A stretch of 64,000 nt of DNA from Franconibacter pulveris DSM 19144. GTDB lineage: Bacteria; Pseudomonadota; Gammaproteobacteria; Enterobacterales; Enterobacteriaceae. A model generated the notes under the pieces. It saw only the letters and a program-made list of their open reading frames with translations. It was not told the DNA's origin and did no database searches. Position 1 is the stretch's first letter. Every line of letters begins with the position of its first letter. Shown piece after piece: positions 9,139 through 26,001 of the stretch. The position numbers and the translations under genes are program-made. The stretch lies in the NCBI GenBank assembly GCA_000621185.1, contig JHYZ01000016.1, forward strand, positions 62,001 through 126,000, given 5' to 3'.

Positions 9139-9911
9139 GGTTTCGCCTCCTCCTTCGCGGGCGCGCGTTCTTTATCAGCGGCGCTCCCTTCCTGAGATTT
9201 TGCGCCATCGGCGGGATGCTCCGGCTCCTGCAGGTAACCGCCCGCGCCTTTGCGCGTGGAGAGCTGACGTTCAATATCCGTCAGGTTCTCCAGCTTGCGG
9301 GTCGTCAGATTAAGCTGCGAGCGCAGGCGCTGTTGCTGCTCGCGCAGCGTATCAAGTTCAAGATCGGTAGATTGCTGGAGCTTGCTGTAGCGGCCGCGTT
9401 CGCTGGCAAGCTGCAGCTGCGCGGCTTGCCCGTCGCGCCAGACCTGAAAAAGCGGGCGTACGTGCGCGGGGATCTGCGCGGCCATCTCATCAAGGCGAGC
9501 AAAATAGTCGCGGCGCTCCATAGGGGTAATTTTGGCGTTCGCCAGCAGGATGCCGCGCTTGAACGTCGCCTGCCAGGTATCGTCCGGCCAGGCGCGGGCT
9601 TCAGCCCGGGCTTCCGCAGGTCCGAGCCGCTGCGCGCACTCCATGCCGCGCAGCCAGTAAAGCGGGTTCGCCTCGATATGAGGGCCTTCCAGCTGCCAGA
9701 TATCGGTGCAGTCGGTAGCGAAAAAATCCGGTAATTGCTGTTCTGGCAAAGCAGGTTGTTGATTCTGATGAATATTGCTGTGAATCGGCCCCTCTGCACA
9801 CCCGACCAGTAAAAGAGGCGCGAGCGCAAAAGAGGCCAGCGTGCGGAAAAAACCGCGCTGTAATGGGCGCGCGCGCAGGCGACGCCATGAGCTAACCGAA
9901 AATAAAGTCAT
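9135..9911 (-). CDS. qseG: QseG, outer-membrane lipoprotein of the GlrK-GlrR system
   Basis: Predicted 258-residue lipoprotein with a basic N-terminus, a hydrophobic stretch, and lipobox LLLVGC near residue 38. The mature part is Gln/Glu/Arg-rich and helical, with a coiled-coil segment LEDTLREQQQ-like around 190-220 and a charged tail. In E. coli QseG interacts with the sensor kinase GlrK and is needed for signalling. It is translationally coupled at both ends (4-bp overlaps with glrK and glrR). Confidence 0.93.
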   Translation of the reverse strand: MTLFSVSSWRRLRARPLQRGFFRTLASFALAPLLLVGCAEGPIHSNIHQNQQPALPEQQLPDFFATDCTDIWQLEGPHIEANPLYWLRGMECAQRLGPAEARAEARAWPDDTWQATFKRGILLANAKITPMERRDYFARLDEMAAQIPAHVRPLFQVWRDGQAAQLQLASERGRYSKLQQSTDLELDTLREQQQRLRSQLNLTTRKLENLTDIERQLSTRKGAGGYLQEPEHPADGAKSQEGSAADKERAPAKEEAKP

Positions 9912-11344
9912 TGTTTTAAGCTTTCCGGGTCAAAGACGGGCAATTCAATACGAAAACAAACGTCCGCGTTGTTATCGTCCACCAGACGAAGCTCGCCATG
10001 CATTCGGCGAATACCATCCCGGGCAATACTCAGTCCCAGGCCACTGCCTTTTACCGCCCCTTTTCGTTGATGGCTTCCCTGATAAAAAGGCTCGAAAATC
10101 AGCTCCCGCTCCGCTTGTGGGATCGGCGCGCCGCTATTGGCGACTTCTATGCGTATTTTTTGCCCAACCTGACGGCTGCGTAGGTAAATGTTACCGGATT
10201 CACTGCCATAGTACACCGCGTTGGAATAGAGATTGTCGAGCACGCTCATCAGCAAAGTGGGTTCCGCCAGACATTCGGTCGCTTCCAGATTAACCCCGGT
10301 ATGCATCATTTTAGCGCGCGCCGGCAAACTGTGAGCGGTAATCACCATTTCAATAAGCGGCGCCAGATCCACTTTTTCAAGCTCCACCGCGCCGGTTGCC
10401 AGCTTGCGGTTGTAATCAAGCAACTGCTCGATAAGGGTTTGCAGATTGCGGCTGCTGTTATCAAGAATAGCCACCACCTCTTTTTGCTCCGCTGTCAGCG
10501 GCCCAACCACCTGATCGGCCAGCAATTCTGTGCCTTCGCGCATACTGGCAAGCGGCGTTTTTAGCTCATGGGAGATGTGACGTAAAAATTGATGCCGCTG
10601 GGATTCAAGCCAGGCGAGGCGCTCGCTCAGCCAGACGATACGCTGGCCTACGGAACGCAACTCGCGAGGGCCTTTAAACAAGCCGGCGCTGTCCGGCGTG
10701 CGCCCCTCCCCCAGCAGGTTAATCATGCGTTCAATGCTCTTCACCGGCCCGATAATCATGCGGGTGAAAAGCACCACCAGCACAAGGCTGACCAGAAACA
10801 GGCCCAGCGCCAGCCAGCCGAAGAATTGCCCGCGCTCGGCGATGACACGCTGCAGTTGCTGCCCACGAGAAAAGATGGTGCTGCGGGTAATTTGCACCAT
10901 CGAGGTATTGGCTTCGGCAAATGCCTTCAGGCGCGCGGCGGCCTGTTCATCCGGCCCGCTGTTAATGCAATGCAGCTGCGTCAACCCATTGAGGCTTTCA
11001 CGTAGTGAAGCGTAAAGGTTGTCGGCGGGAATAGCGGCCGCCTGCACATTCAGCATTTGTACATAGCGCCGACGCTGGTCCTGATAAACCCGCGCCAGCG
11101 TGTCGTCGTCTAATACGCAATACTGGCGGTAGCTGCGTTCCATCTCCAGCGCGGCATTGGTCATCGCCTCGCTGCGCCGGGCGTCGATGAGCGTGGAGCG
11201 GTTAACCAGCGCCGCCTGAGCGCTCAGCGCATTAAGGCTTTGCCAGGCCTGCCAGGCGAGGATCAAAAGCGGAACCAGCACCAGCACAAAAGCCATAATG
11301 ACCAGTTGGCGCAGCGAGCGGGGAAAAACAGGCCAGCGTTTCAA
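9908..11344 (-). CDS. glrK: GlrK (QseE), membrane histidine kinase
   Basis: Inner-membrane sensor kinase of about 478 residues. The first hydrophobic helix follows RWPVFPRSLRQLV. A periplasmic domain of roughly 135 residues lies between two membrane helices (second helix ALGLFLVSLVLVVLF), followed by HAMP, the H-box FLRHISHELKTPLASM, N-box DNLYSNAVYYG and G-box KGSGLGLSIA. The start chosen is the TTG at 11344, aligned with E. coli MKRWPVFPRS and with GGAG nine bases upstream; a GTG at 11350 is an alternative. It phosphorylates GlrR. Confidence 0.95.
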   Translation of the reverse strand: MKRWPVFPRSLRQLVIMAFVLVLVPLLILAWQAWQSLNALSAQAALVNRSTLIDARRSEAMTNAALEMERSYRQYCVLDDDTLARVYQDQRRRYVQMLNVQAAAIPADNLYASLRESLNGLTQLHCINSGPDEQAAARLKAFAEANTSMVQITRSTIFSRGQQLQRVIAERGQFFGWLALGLFLVSLVLVVLFTRMIIGPVKSIERMINLLGEGRTPDSAGLFKGPRELRSVGQRIVWLSERLAWLESQRHQFLRHISHELKTPLASMREGTELLADQVVGPLTAEQKEVVAILDNSSRNLQTLIEQLLDYNRKLATGAVELEKVDLAPLIEMVITAHSLPARAKMMHTGVNLEATECLAEPTLLMSVLDNLYSNAVYYGSESGNIYLRSRQVGQKIRIEVANSGAPIPQAERELIFEPFYQGSHQRKGAVKGSGLGLSIARDGIRRMHGELRLVDDNNADVCFRIELPVFDPESLKQ

Positions 11345-11416
11345 CAGCACTTTCTCCAGCAAGGGTAATGACCTGATGCTAGCCGAGACGGAGGCGTCAT
11401 GAAAGGGCGGCAGAAA

Positions 11417-11615
11417 CAACAAAGGCAGGGTAATAACCCTGCCTTTGTTCTGGAATGAGGCGGTGCCTTACTCAACGTTTCGCCCTGGGCCTGAAATAGC
11501 AGCGCTATGATCAGAAGTTGGACGGCAGGCACCTGTTTGTGCGTCATTCGAAGTTTATGTAGCGCTCGCTTTGTGAAAACCAAAGGGGCTGACATAAGAA
11601 GGTGAATGAGCCACT
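11417..11615 (-). ncRNA. glmY: GlmY small RNA
   Basis: Between glrK and purL the minus strand carries AGTGGCTCATTCACC starting at 11615, followed by TTATGTCAGCCCC, the conserved 5' region of GlmY. It ends in a strong terminator (stem AAAGGCAGGG / CCCTGCCTTT, 11421-11446) followed by a T-rich run. The length of about 195-200 nt agrees with the E. coli transcript of about 184 nt. GlmY sequesters the RNase adapter RapZ. This stabilises GlmZ, which activates glmS and amino-sugar synthesis. The exact 3' end is estimated from the terminator. Confidence 0.92.
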
Positions 11616-11627
11616 GAGCCATATTAT

Positions 11628-11643
11628 GCATCCATCATGCCAA
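11628..11643 (-). promoter_or_regulatory. Sigma-54 promoter of glmY
   Basis: On the minus strand TTGGCATGATGGATGC places GG (-24) and GC (-12) exactly ten bases apart, the spacing sigma-54 requires. The GC lies 12 bases before the predicted GlmY start at 11615. Confidence 0.88.
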
Positions 11644-11730
11644 CACAGCCAGTAAAAAAATAAGTCACTGTAAATAATGTATTTTTAATTTATGACGCCG
11701 CTCTCAAATCTCATACTTTTTTCGTAGCAG

Positions 11731-11844
11731 TGTCTCCTGAAGGAGACGGTATATAAGCGATAATTTTATATCTTTATTTATCAATCAATTAAATGTCTCC
11801 AATTAGAGACACCGCCTACCGGTTCTTGTTGCCGATCACCGACA
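11731..11844. promoter_or_regulatory. Three GlrR activator sites upstream of glmY
   Basis: Three TGTC-N10-GACA elements lie at 11731-11748 (ending GACG), 11794-11811 (perfect) and 11827-11844 (starting TGTT). They sit about 116-229 bp upstream of the predicted glmY start. This agrees with three GlrR sites in the E. coli promoter. The AT-rich stretch 11748-11793 between them would suit IHF bending. Confidence 0.85.
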
Positions 11845-11873
11845 CTTTTCTTTACCGCCGCGAACCCATAAAA

Positions 11874-11897
11874 AAAGGGTCTCCGAAGAGACCCTTT
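11874..11897 (-). terminator. purL terminator
   Basis: A perfect 10-bp stem AAAGGGTCTC / GAGACCCTTT with CGAA loop is followed on the minus strand by a T-run. It lies 17 bp beyond the purL stop. Confidence 0.92.
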
Positions 11898-11913
11898 TTC
11901 TGACAGGCAAGGC

Positions 11914-14900
11914 TTAGCCAAGCTGCTTGCGCGCGTTGCGGAAAATACGCATCCACGGGCTGTCTTCGCCCCAGTGAGTCGGGTGCCAGGAGTTCGCCAC
12001 CGTGCGGAAAACGCGCTCCGGGTGCGGCATCATGATGGTCACGCGGCCGCTTTCGCTGGTCACGGCCGTGATGCCGTTCGGCGAGCCGTTCGGGTTTGCC
12101 GGGTAGTTCTCAGTCACCGCGCCGAAGTTATCAATGTAGCGCAGCGCCACCAGCCCTTTGCTTTCAAGCTGGGCGAGGTGCGCTTCGTTACGCACTTCCA
12201 CACGGCCTTCGCCATGAGAGACGGCGATTGGCATATGCGAGCCCGCCATGCCGTCAAGCAGCAGCGACGGACTGGCGGCCACTTCCACCAGGCTAAAGCG
12301 CGCTTCAAAGCGATCTGAAGCGTTGCGCACAAAGCGCGGCCACAGTTCGCTGCCCGGGATCAGCTCACGCAGATTGGACATCATCTGACAGCCGTTGCAC
12401 ACGCCCAACGCCAGCGTCTGCGGACGGTGGAAGAAGGTTTCAAACTCATCGCGCACGCGCTCGTTGAAGAGGATGGACTTCGCCCAGCCTTCGCCCGCGC
12501 CCAGCACGTCGCCGTAAGAGAAGCCGCCGCACGCCACCAGCGCCTGGAAATCGTCCAGACCGCGACGGCCCGCCAGCAGATCGCTCATATGCACGTCGAT
12601 GGCGTCAAAACCGGCGCGATGGAACGCCGCCGCCATCTCGACGTGGGAGTTAACGCCCTGCTCGCGCAGGACCGCCACTTTCGGACGCGCGCCGGTCGCG
12701 ATGAAAGGCGCGGCGACATCGGCGGCGATATCAAACGTCAACTTCACGTTAAGACCCGGATCGCTGTCGTTGGCTTTCGCTTCGTGCTCCTGGTCAGCGC
12801 AGGCCGGGTTGTCGCGCAGGCGCTGCATCTGCCAGGTGGTTTCCGCCCACCACATGCGAAGCGTCGTGCGGCTTTCGCTGAAGACGGTGCTGCTGCCTGA
12901 GGTCAGCGTGAAGCGATCGCCCGCCACCGCTTTGCCCAGATAGTGCACGCAGTCGCCAAGACCGTGATCGTGAAGCACGCGCTCAACCTGCTCGCGATCG
13001 TCCGCCGCCACCTGGATCACCGCGCCCAGCTCTTCGTTAAAGAGCGCCGCCAGACGATCGTCGCCAAGCGAAGCGATATCCGCTTCAACGCCGCAGTGTC
13101 CGGCAAAGGCCATTTCCGCAAGCGTCACCAGCAGACCGCCGTCAGAGCGGTCGTGATAGGCGAGCAGGCGACGCTGCGCCACCAGCGCCTGAATGGCGTC
13201 ATAGAAGCCTTTAAGCTGCGCTACGTCGCGCACGTCGGCAGGCTTGTCGCCAAGCTGGCGGTAAACCTGCGCCAGCGCAGTGGCGCCGAGCGTGTTTTCG
13301 CCTTTGCCGAGATCGATAAGCAGCAAGGCGTTATCGGTGGTGCAGAGCTGCGGCGTAACGGTGCGGCGCACATCTTCCACGCGAGCAAACGCCGTAATAA
13401 CCAGCGAGAGCGGCGAGGTCATTTCGCGCTGCTCGTTGCCCTGCTGCCAGCGGGTTTTCATCGACATGGAGTCTTTACCCACCGGAATGGTCAGACCGAG
13501 CTGCGGGCAGAGCTCTTCGCCCACCGCTTTTACCGCTTCATACAGGCCCGCGTCTTCACCGGGATGCCCCGCTGCCGCCATCCAGTTTGCAGAGAGTTTT
13601 ACGCGCTTGATGTCGCCGATTTGCGTGGCGGCGATGTTAGTCAGCGCTTCGCCGACTGCAAGACGCGCGGAAGCGGCGAAATCAAGCAGCGCCACCGGCG
13701 CGCGCTCGCCCATCGCCATCGCTTCGCCGTAGTAGCTGTCGAGGCTTGCGGTAGTCACCGCGCAGTTGGCCACCGGCACCTGCCACGGGCCGACCATCTG
13801 GTCGCGCGCCACCATGCCGGTTACGGTGCGGTCGCCGATGGTGACAAGGAACGTTTTTTCCGCCACGGTCGGCAAGTGCAGCACGCGCTTCACCGCCTCT
13901 TCAAGCGTGATATCGGCACGGTCCAGCGCTTCGCCTTTCACCTGCATGCGCTCAACGTTGCGGGTCATTTTCGGCGTCTTGCCCAGCAGCACGTCGAGCG
14001 GCATATCGATAGGCTGGTTGTCGAAGTGACGGTCGTTCAGCGTCAGATGCTGCTCTTCGGTCGCTTCGCCAATCACTGCATAAGGGGCGCGTTCACGGCG
14101 GCAGAGTTCGTCAAACAGCGCGAGCTGCTCCGGCGCCACCGCCAGCACGTAACGCTCCTGGGATTCGTTACACCAGACTTCCAGCGGGCTCATGCCCGGC
14201 TCGTCGTTTAAAATGTCGCGCAGCTCGAAACGGCCGCCGCGACCGCCGTCGCTCACCAGTTCCGGCATGGCGTTGGAAAGACCGCCCGCGCCGACATCGT
14301 GAATAAAGAGAATGGGGTTGGCGTCGCCAAGCTGCCAGCAACGGTCAATCACCTCCTGGCAACGACGCTCCATTTCCGGGTTGTCGCGCTGCACGGAGGC
14401 GAAATCGAGGTCAGCGTCCGACTGGCCGGAAGCCATCGACGACGCCGCGCCGCCGCCAAGGCCGATGTTCATCGCCGGGCCGCCGAGCACAATCAGCTTC
14501 GCGCCAGGCGGGATTTCGCCTTTTTTCACATGCTCGCCGCGGATATTGCCAATGCCGCCCGCCAGCATGATTGGCTTGTGATAGCCGCGCAGCTCTTCGC
14601 CGTTGTGGCTGGTCACTTTCTCTTCATAGGTGCGGAAGTAGCCGTTGAGCGCAGGACGGCCGAATTCGTTGTTGAACGCCGCGCCGCCAAGCGGCCCTTC
14701 GGTCATGATGTCGAGGGCGTTAACAATACGATCCGGCTTGCCGAAATCTTCTTCCCACGGCTGTTCAAAGCCCGGGATGCGCAGGTTAGACACCGAGAAG
14801 CCCACCAGCCCCGCTTTCGGCTTCGCGCCGCGCCCGGTGGCGCCTTCGTCACGGATTTCGCCGCCGGAGCCGGTCGCTGCGCCCGGCCACGGAGAGATAG

Positions 14901-15801
14901 CGGTCGGGTGGTTGTGGGTTTCTACCTTCATCAGGATATGCGCTTTTTCCTGATGATAGTCATAACGGCCTTTGTCGTGGTCGGCAAAGAAACGTCCCAC
15001 CGCAGACCCTTCCATCACCGCCGCGTTGTCTTTATAGGCGGAGAGCACAAATTCCGGCGTCTTCTCGAAGGTGTTTTTAATCATTTTGAACAGCGACTTC
15101 GGCTGCTGCTCGCCATCGATCACCCAATCGGCATTGAAGATTTTGTGACGGCAGTGCTCGGAGTTCGCCTGGGCGAACATATAGAGTTCGATATCGTTCG
15201 GGTTGCGCCCAAGTTTTGTGAAAGCGTCAAACAGGTAATCAATCTCATCTTCCGCCAGCGCGAGGCCCAGCCGCAGGTTGGCTTCCACCAGCGCGCCGCG
15301 CCCCTGAGCCAGCAGGTCGACGCTCTGTACCGGCGCCGGTTCGTGGTGAGAAAAGAGCGCCTGCGCCGCTTCCAGCGAGTCGAAGACGGTTTCCATCATG
15401 CGATCGTGCAGCTCGTCGGCGACGGCCTGCCACTGGGCGGCGGTTAAGCCAGAAGCGTCAACATACCAGGCCACGCCGCGCTCCAGGCGTTTTACCTGGG
15501 CCAGCGCGCAGTTGTGCGCGATATCGGTCGCTTTAGAAGACCAGGGGGAGATGGTGCCCGGGCGCGGCGTCACCAGCATCAGGCGGCCCGTCGGGGCATG
15601 GCTGCTGAGGCTCGGGCCATATTGCAACAACCGCTCAAGGCGGGCGCGCTCTTCGGCGCCAAGCGGGGCGTCGAGGTCAGCAAAATGGACATACTCGGCG
15701 TAAATGTCGCTTACCGGAAGGTGTGCATCTTTGAAACGAGCCAGCAGTTTGTTAATACGAAATGCCGACAGAGCGGGCGAACCACGCAGAATTTCCATCA
15801 T
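11914..15801 (-). CDS. purL: Phosphoribosylformylglycinamidine synthase PurL
   Basis: Large single-chain purine enzyme converting FGAR to FGAM with glutamine and ATP. The start at 15801 ([20 protein letters not shown]) gives 1295 residues, exactly the E. coli length. N-terminal PurS-like and FGAM-synthetase domains ([20 protein letters not shown]) precede the C-terminal class I glutaminase domain. The nucleophile Cys lies in LGVCNGCQM and the His/Glu pair in the HPERVFR region. A PurR box lies about 90 bp upstream. Confidence 0.98.
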   Translation of the reverse strand: MMEILRGSPALSAFRINKLLARFKDAHLPVSDIYAEYVHFADLDAPLGAEERARLERLLQYGPSLSSHAPTGRLMLVTPRPGTISPWSSKATDIAHNCALAQVKRLERGVAWYVDASGLTAAQWQAVADELHDRMMETVFDSLEAAQALFSHHEPAPVQSVDLLAQGRGALVEANLRLGLALAEDEIDYLFDAFTKLGRNPNDIELYMFAQANSEHCRHKIFNADWVIDGEQQPKSLFKMIKNTFEKTPEFVLSAYKDNAAVMEGSAVGRFFADHDKGRYDYHQEKAHILMKVETHNHPTAISPWPGAATGSGGEIRDEGATGRGAKPKAGLVGFSVSNLRIPGFEQPWEEDFGKPDRIVNALDIMTEGPLGGAAFNNEFGRPALNGYFRTYEEKVTSHNGEELRGYHKPIMLAGGIGNIRGEHVKKGEIPPGAKLIVLGGPAMNIGLGGGAASSMASGQSDADLDFASVQRDNPEMERRCQEVIDRCWQLGDANPILFIHDVGAGGLSNAMPELVSDGGRGGRFELRDILNDEPGMSPLEVWCNESQERYVLAVAPEQLALFDELCRRERAPYAVIGEATEEQHLTLNDRHFDNQPIDMPLDVLLGKTPKMTRNVERMQVKGEALDRADITLEEAVKRVLHLPTVAEKTFLVTIGDRTVTGMVARDQMVGPWQVPVANCAVTTASLDSYYGEAMAMGERAPVALLDFAASARLAVGEALTNIAATQIGDIKRVKLSANWMAAAGHPGEDAGLYEAVKAVGEELCPQLGLTIPVGKDSMSMKTRWQQGNEQREMTSPLSLVITAFARVEDVRRTVTPQLCTTDNALLLIDLGKGENTLGATALAQVYRQLGDKPADVRDVAQLKGFYDAIQALVAQRRLLAYHDRSDGGLLVTLAEMAFAGHCGVEADIASLGDDRLAALFNEELGAVIQVAADDREQVERVLHDHGLGDCVHYLGKAVAGDRFTLTSGSSTVFSESRTTLRMWWAETTWQMQRLRDNPACADQEHEAKANDSDPGLNVKLTFDIAADVAAPFIATGARPKVAVLREQGVNSHVEMAAAFHRAGFDAIDVHMSDLLAGRRGLDDFQALVACGGFSYGDVLGAGEGWAKSILFNERVRDEFETFFHRPQTLALGVCNGCQMMSNLRELIPGSELWPRFVRNASDRFEARFSLVEVAASPSLLLDGMAGSHMPIAVSHGEGRVEVRNEAHLAQLESKGLVALRYIDNFGAVTENYPANPNGSPNGITAVTSESGRVTIMMPHPERVFRTVANSWHPTHWGEDSPWMRIFRNARKQLG

Positions 15802-15888
15802 CAAGTCTCTCGTCTTCGAAGCGCCAGGGGGCACTTCAGTGGGCGCAAGGGGGAAAACGGGCGTCATTATAGAGAATCCCCGGCCCCG

Positions 15889-15904
15889 ACGAAACCGTTT
15901 GCGT
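15889..15904. promoter_or_regulatory. PurR operator of purL
   Basis: Read on the minus strand, ACGCAAACGGTTTCGT differs from the PurR consensus ACGCAAACGTTTTCGT at one position. It lies 88 bp upstream of the purL start codon. Confidence 0.88.
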
Positions 15905-16069
15905 AGAAATAAAATCAGGCTTTTTTCCCATTGATTGCCCTGCCGTATCGCTCTAATTAGTTGCTATACATCGCTTTGTTACGCAAAATGCCGCTCAGTG
16001 TTCACCCCTTATAAGCGGTTTAATAACGATATTTTGCTGAGACCTGAGGCTGCGCAGAGAATTAACTAA

Positions 16070-18754
<2,685 letters not shown>

Positions 18755-18757
18755 ACT

Positions 18758-20125
18758 CTACTCCTCTGGATCGTGAAAGCCCATCAGCCAGGTAAACAGG
18801 AAACCTGCGATTACCGCTACAAGATAGCCTAACAGATAGAGCATGACTTTTCCGGTCACGATAGTTAATGCCAGCGGCAAACCGGAGATGCCGAAAGTGA
18901 TAACCGTCGCGACTTTGAAGTAGCTGATAAGCGCGCCGCCCACCGCGCCGCCGAGGCAGGCGGCGATAAACGGCTTGCCGAGCGGCAGCGTGACGCCAAA
19001 AATCAGCGGCTCGCCGATGCCGAGCAGCCCTACCGGCAAAGCGCCCTTGATGACCTTTTTAAGCCGCGCGTTGCGGGTTTTTAACAGCACGGCGATGGCC
19101 GCGCCTATTTGTCCGACGCCCGCCATCGCAAGAATGGGAAAAAGCGCGTTATAGCCGTGCGCCTGCACCAGCTCGACGTGGATCGGCACCAGCCCCTGAT
19201 GCAGCCCCGTCAGCACCAGCGGCAAAAAGCTTCCCGCCAGCACCGCGCCTACCAGCAAACCGCCTTTGTCGATGGCGAGCGACGCGCCATGAGCGATGGA
19301 TTCTGAAATCCAGCCGCCGAGCGGCTGCAGCGCCACGATAGCCAGCGTGCCGGTGACCAGCGTGGTAATAAGCGGGTTGAAGATAAGCTCCAGCGAACCC
19401 GGCAGCCAGGCGCGCAGCCGCTTTTCAACCCAGCACATCAACGCCACCACCAGCAGCACGGCGATAACGCCGCCCCGCCCCGGCTGCAGCGCTTCGCCGA
19501 ACAGCGTTATCTGCGCCAGTTGCGGGCTGGAGAGGATGCCCGCCATAACGCCGCCCATCGCCACCGACCCGCCAAACACCTTCGCGGTGTTCACCCCCAC
19601 CAGAATATTCATGATGGCGAACACCGCGCTGCCGAAAATGGCCAGCAATCCCAGCAGATTAGGGTAGTGAGTGGCGAAATCGCCCACGATATCGGGGCGT
19701 TTCAGGATGTTAATAATGCCAGTGATCAGCCCGGAGGCGATAAAAGCGGGAATCAGCGGAATAAAAACGTTGGCGAGCTTGCGCAGCGCATCACTCATCG
19801 GCGCCTTGTAACGCGCTTTCGCCTGCGCCCGGTTACGCTCGACATCATCAAACGCGGCGCTGGACGTATCGGCGCCGGCTATTTGCGCGCGCATCGCATC
19901 AACCACCTGCGCGGCGCGGCCCGGGCCGACAATCAATTGATGCTGCTCTCCCTGCTTCACATAGCCGCTGACGCCGGGCAACGCTTTCAGCCGGGCGATA
20001 TCCAGTTTCTCCTCGTCCTGCACCTCCATGCGCACCCGCGTCATACAATTTTCCAGCCGCAGGATATTACCCTGTCCGCCTACGCCCAGCAGAATATCGC
20101 TGGCAAGCGACGCCGTTTTTTCCAT
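18758..20125 (-). CDS. murP: N-acetylmuramic acid PTS permease, EIIBC
   Basis: Predicted 455-residue phosphotransferase permease that imports and phosphorylates MurNAc during cell-wall recycling. The ATG at 20125 (MEKTASLASDILLGVGGQGN) is preferred because AGGG lies just upstream. The N-terminal EIIB domain has its phosphorylated cysteine in LENCMTRVRMEV. The EIIC membrane domain starts near residue 110 and carries GIGEPLIFGVTLPLG. There is no EIIA domain, so it must borrow glucose EIIA (Crr), as in E. coli MurP. It is read in one operon after murQ with a 13-bp gap. Confidence 0.95.
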   Translation of the reverse strand: MEKTASLASDILLGVGGQGNILRLENCMTRVRMEVQDEEKLDIARLKALPGVSGYVKQGEQHQLIVGPGRAAQVVDAMRAQIAGADTSSAAFDDVERNRAQAKARYKAPMSDALRKLANVFIPLIPAFIASGLITGIINILKRPDIVGDFATHYPNLLGLLAIFGSAVFAIMNILVGVNTAKVFGGSVAMGGVMAGILSSPQLAQITLFGEALQPGRGGVIAVLLVVALMCWVEKRLRAWLPGSLELIFNPLITTLVTGTLAIVALQPLGGWISESIAHGASLAIDKGGLLVGAVLAGSFLPLVLTGLHQGLVPIHVELVQAHGYNALFPILAMAGVGQIGAAIAVLLKTRNARLKKVIKGALPVGLLGIGEPLIFGVTLPLGKPFIAACLGGAVGGALISYFKVATVITFGISGLPLALTIVTGKVMLYLLGYLVAVIAGFLFTWLMGFHDPEE

Positions 20126-20138
20126 CGCCCTTCCCTCG

Positions 20139-21032
20139 CTATTGTTGTAACGCCGCCCGCAGAAAACCGTTATGCGCCGCCAGACGCGCTTCGGCGGCAG
20201 ACGCATCCAGACCGGTCAGCACCATCAGGATCGCGGGTTTTACTTCATACCCGGTCTGTTCCAGCACCGCCTGCGCCTCTTCGCGCGCAACGCCTGTCGC
20301 TTCCATCACCATGCGACAGGCGCGGTCCACCAGCTTTACGTTAGTCGCTTTCATATCCACCATCAGGTTCTGGTAAACCTTGCCAAATTTCACCATGGCG
20401 CCCGTGGAGATCATGTTCAGCACCAGCTTTTGCGCAGTGCCGGACTTAAGTCGCGTGGAGCCGGTAAGGGCTTCTGGCCCCACGACGGGCGAAATCGCGA
20501 TATCCGCCTCGCGGGCAATCGGCGACGCGGGGTTACAGGAAATCGCCACCGTTTTGCAGCCTGCGGCGCGCGCATATTGCAGGCCGCCAATAACATAAGG
20601 CGTACGTCCGGAAGCGGCGAGGCCCACGACCAGATCACGGGCGGTAAGGTTTAACGCTTTAAGATCCTCTTCGCCAAGCTGCGGGTTATCTTCCGCCCCT
20701 TCCACCGCTTTTAACAAAGCGCCTGGCCCGCCGGCAATCAGACCCACCACCAGGCCATGAGGCACGCCGAATGTCGGCGGACACTCGGAGGCGTCCAGCA
20801 CGCCCAGCCGCCCGCTGGTGCCGGCGCCCATGTAGATAATGCGCCCGCCCGCTTTCAGGGCGTCGGCGGCGGCGTCCACCGCCTGCGCCACTTCCGGCAG
20901 CGTAGCTTTTACCGCCTGCGCCACCCGCGCGTCTTGCTCGTTAAAACGCGTAACCATTTCAAGCGTGGAGAGCGCGTCAAGATCCATGGTTTGTGGATTA
21001 CGGCTTTCGGAAACCAGCGAGCCGAGATTCAT
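20139..21032 (-). CDS. murQ: N-acetylmuramic acid 6-phosphate etherase
   Basis: Cytoplasmic SIS-fold etherase of 297 residues that removes the lactyl ether from MurNAc-6-phosphate to give GlcNAc-6-phosphate. Signatures are [19 protein letters not shown] at the N-terminus, [20 protein letters not shown], and [10 protein letters not shown]. It is the first gene of a murQP operon. The promoter lies in the 120-bp gap to divergent yfhH, which holds paired repeats that look like regulator sites. Confidence 0.96.
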   Translation of the reverse strand: MNLGSLVSESRNPQTMDLDALSTLEMVTRFNEQDARVAQAVKATLPEVAQAVDAAADALKAGGRIIYMGAGTSGRLGVLDASECPPTFGVPHGLVVGLIAGGPGALLKAVEGAEDNPQLGEEDLKALNLTARDLVVGLAASGRTPYVIGGLQYARAAGCKTVAISCNPASPIAREADIAISPVVGPEALTGSTRLKSGTAQKLVLNMISTGAMVKFGKVYQNLMVDMKATNVKLVDRACRMVMEATGVAREEAQAVLEQTGYEVKPAILMVLTGLDASAAEARLAAHNGFLRAALQQ

Positions 21033-21043
21033 ATTGCACCTCT

Positions 21044-21089
21044 GAATATTTAATTCATAATGATTGCTCTATAATGGAATATAAAATTC
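21044..21089. promoter_or_regulatory. Paired GAATATnnAATTC repeats between murQ and yfhH
   Basis: GAATATTTAATTC (21044-21056) and GAATATAAAATTC (21077-21089) are near-identical, partly palindromic 13-bp elements. They lie 33 bp apart, about three helical turns. They sit over the likely divergent promoters of murQ and yfhH and are good candidates for RpiR-type operators. Binding by YfhH is an inference. Confidence 0.65.
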
Positions 21090-21152
21090 AAACAGGCGAG
21101 TGAAATTCCCCGTCTCCTTAAAGCGGATCACACTCACCTTCGGAGTGACCTG

Positions 21153-22694
<1,542 letters not shown>

Positions 22695-22695
<1 letters not shown>

Positions 22696-23426
22696 CAGCG
22701 ACGCGCTTCTATCATCAGGCGCTTCATTTCCGCCACCGCCTCTTTCAGGCCGCTCATGACCGCGCGGCCGATAATCGCGTGGCCAATGTTCAGCTCATGC
22801 ATCTCCGGCAGCGCGGCGATAGCCTGCACGTTATGGTAGGTCAGGCCGTGCCCGGCGTTCACCTTCAGCCCTTTGCTTGCGGCATAGGTAGCGGCTTTAG
22901 CAATGCGATCCAGCTCTTTCGCGCGGGTAGCGTCATCCTGCGCGTCAGCGTAGCAGCCGGTATGGATTTCAATATACGGCGCGCCGACGGCGACAGCGGC
23001 GTCGATTTGTTGGTTGTCGGCATCGATAAAGAGCGAAACCAGAATGCCCGCGTCAGCGAGGCGCTTGCAGGCGTCGCGCATTTTGTCGAGCTGCCCTGCC
23101 ACATCCAGACCGCCTTCGGTGGTCACTTCCTGGCGTTTTTCCGGCACCAGGCAGCAAAAATGAGGTTGGGTTTCGCAGGCGATGGCGATCATCTCTTCAG
23201 TGACAGCCATCTCAAGGTTCATGCGGGTGTGGAGAGTCTGGCGCAAAATACGCACGTCGCGGTCGGTAATATGACGACGGTCTTCACGCAAATGAACGGT
23301 AATGCCATCCGCCCCCGCCTGCTCGGCGATAAAAGCCGCCTGAACCGGGTCCGGGTACGCCGTACCGCGGGCGTTACGCAGCGTGGCAATGTGATCGATA
23401 TTAACGCCTAACAGCAGTTCAGCCAT
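22695..23426 (-). CDS. pdxJ: Pyridoxine 5'-phosphate synthase
   Basis: TIM-barrel enzyme of 243 residues that condenses 3-amino-2-oxopropyl phosphate with deoxyxylulose 5-phosphate to form PNP. The N-terminus [18 protein letters not shown] and the segments [12 protein letters not shown] and [12 protein letters not shown] are characteristic. Length and order match E. coli. Confidence 0.97.
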
Positions 23427-23500
23427 GACTATCCTCGTAAATCGGCAAAGTGTGCAGGCAGTTTACACCCGACAGCGAAAAGCTGGCTACGGCTGAGGAC

Positions 23501-24238
23501 TCAAGCCTTATCAGGCGGCGGCGTGAGTGGACGTTTTTTCGGCACAAACTGGCGAAACAGCTCGCGGCTTTTGAGCGGTTTGCCGCCAAGATAGGGCTTA
23601 AGCGCCATGCGGGTAAAGCGTTTAGCGGCGCGCAGCGTGTCGATATCCGCAAACTCGCGGCTGGCAAGGGCTTTGAGCTGCCGTCCGGTAAAGGTGTTGT
23701 GGTCGATAACCACGCTCGCAATGAAACCTTTCTCTTCGCGATAACGGTAGGTCATCTCGTCCGTTACCTCTTCGCCGGTTCCCGCGCAGTGCAGGTAATC
23801 AATGCCGTAGCCAAGATGGCCCAGCAGCGCCAGTTCAAAACGACGCAGCGCCGGCTCGGGGGAGCCTGAGGTTCCCGCCAGCGACTGAATGCAGTGAAGA
23901 TAGTCAAAAAAGAGTTCGGAGAAGCGGGTTTCCGGCTCGAGCACGCGGGAGACGAGTTCGTTGACATAGAGACCGCTGTAAAGCGAAATGCCGGAAAGCG
24001 GCAGCGCGAGGGAAACGGCTTCGGCGCTGGTGAGGTTTTTCACCTCTCCTCGCCCGCTCCAGCGCACCAGCAGCGGGGTGAAGGGTTGAAGCGCGCCTTT
24101 AAGATTAGAGCGTTTGCGGCGCGCGCCTTTGGCGACAACGCGCACGCGGCCTGCCTCTTCGCTGAAGAGATCAAGCATCAGGCTGGTTTCGCTCCACGGG
24201 CGCGCGTGCAGCACAAAGGCGCGTTGCCAGCCTTCCAT
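23501..24238 (-). CDS. recO: DNA repair protein RecO
   Basis: Predicted 245-residue RecF-pathway mediator that loads RecA on SSB-covered ssDNA. The N-terminal OB fold ([34 protein letters not shown]) is followed by the helical domain ([20 protein letters not shown]). The zinc ribbon of some RecO proteins is absent, as in E. coli. It lies 9 bp after era in the same operon. Confidence 0.96.
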   Translation of the reverse strand: MEGWQRAFVLHARPWSETSLMLDLFSEEAGRVRVVAKGARRKRSNLKGALQPFTPLLVRWSGRGEVKNLTSAEAVSLALPLSGISLYSGLYVNELVSRVLEPETRFSELFFDYLHCIQSLAGTSGSPEPALRRFELALLGHLGYGIDYLHCAGTGEEVTDEMTYRYREEKGFIASVVIDHNTFTGRQLKALASREFADIDTLRAAKRFTRMALKPYLGGKPLKSRELFRQFVPKKRPLTPPPDKA

Positions 24239-24247
24239 CAGCGGACC

Positions 24248-25953
<1,706 letters not shown>

Positions 25954-26001
25954 CTATACAGAACGACAGGGGATGTCGTTAGTCTGAATGGATTTAATTG
26001 A

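Noticed and set aside
12943-14211. Long open frame of 422 codons on the plus strand opposite purL
   Set aside because: Arg/His/Ala-rich composition, no ribosome site or known domain, and complete overlap with conserved purL; it is the mirror of a GC-rich gene.
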